Assembly (NCBI GenBank): GCA_044221135.1
Contig: JBGAPT010000006.1
Coordinates: 20,068 to 84,067, forward strand
Reading direction: 5' to 3'
Origin: UBA4722 sp044221135
GTDB taxonomy: Bacteria > Pseudomonadota > Gammaproteobacteria > DSM-16500
Length of the DNA: 64,000 bases
The notes under the pieces are model-generated. The model had not been told where the DNA came from. It was given only the letters and a program-made list of their open reading frames with translations, and did no database searches. The translations under genes were made by a program, and so were the position numbers. Of the stretch, positions 63,724 to 64,000 are shown in pieces (positions within the stretch are counted from its first letter, which is position 1; each line of letters begins with the position of its first letter).

Positions 63724-64000
63724 GCATAATCACTCCTTAACAAATTTTAAGCAACTATACAGTAAGGTCTATTAAAAATTATTTACGATATTCATTGAAT
63801 AACATGTAGGATTTTTGCTTGTTTATTTCTATAGTAATTTCTACTTTTTTACATTATTACTTATAGGTCTCCAGCGCAAGAACCCCCAAAAGTGTCGAAT
63901 CTGAATTAACCTACCAGGAGAATGTAACCTAATAAGTGTTGCCAGTTACAAAAACTAGCAGTCCTAGCTATTGTTTTACAACTAACAGCATCTGTAACAT
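63724..64000. other. Intergenic region at the window end, nothing recognised
   Basis: This AT-rich stretch upstream of the protease gene should hold its promoter. No ORF, RNA gene or repeat could be supported. Confidence 0.5.

Noticed and set aside
1..64000. tRNA, rRNA or riboswitch genes
   Set aside because: I read the intergenic regions and found no cloverleaf, rRNA-like or known riboswitch core that I could support.

Overview
The window is AT-rich DNA from what looks like a large conjugative plasmid, or a plasmid-derived element, of a gammaproteobacterium. It carries a complete F-type transfer operon, a Rep/ParAB maintenance block, a KfrA protein with a tyrosine recombinase, effector-like proteins (a lipase ending in a eukaryotic prenylation motif, a trypsin-fold protease) and many decayed mobile genes. 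This mix suggests a host-associated Legionellales-type bacterium. That is an inference from gene content only; no rRNA or tRNA gene is present. A 58-base run of N inside traL shows the sequence is a draft scaffold.

Layout. 1-21250 (minus strand) is one tightly overlapping operon, in transcription order: a small lipoprotein gene, traA, traL, traE, traK, traB, traV, traC, trbI, a lytic transglycosylase, a fused traW-traU, two small membrane protein genes, trbC, traN, traF, traH, traG, traD and the 5' part of traI. 21520-28193 holds a DUF2520-type oxidoreductase, a queuosine-precursor-type transporter overlapping a CI/C2-like repressor gene, a replication protein, parB and parA. 28388-32548 is accessory (AlbA_2 ATPase, DUF6434/SAP protein, APH-type kinase, a kinase remnant). 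32667-35831 is a minimal TniA/TniB transposon with recognisable ends and a broken tniA. 35871-39029 is the lipase, followed by a frameshifted PQQ-repeat gene. 40185-42476 is kfrA, with a near-ideal self-operator, plus a recombinase. 42650-43595 is a decayed IS, and 44.6-45.3 kb is a graveyard of gene fragments.

45317-57526 (minus strand) is the most striking part. It appears to be one 11-gene operon built around a phosphoenolpyruvate mutase with the diagnostic EDK-x5-NS motif, the enzyme that makes the C-P bond of phosphonate natural products. With it are a PhyH-type Fe/2-oxoglutarate oxygenase, an RlmN/Cfr-type radical SAM protein broken by an exact 32-bp tandem duplication, an HExxH protein, a DHA2-type MFS exporter, an Ldh_2 dehydrogenase, a nucleotidyltransferase, a DUF62 SAM-cleaving-type enzyme, a HAD-HIT fusion, a single-chain glycyl-tRNA synthetase and a MATE exporter. 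The reading here is a plasmid-borne phosphonate biosynthesis, self-protection and export locus. A decayed second copy of its promoter-proximal end (MATE plus the first codons of pepM) lies at 58062-60338.

60339-63723 carries a decayed deaminase-like gene and an intact trypsin-like protease.

How the parts work together: the tra genes form an F-like pilus and mating channel. Rep/ParAB/KfrA maintain the replicon. The repressor at 24497 shares TATCAT/ATGATA operator half-sites with the tra promoter and may silence transfer. The phosphonate operon is the main metabolic cargo.
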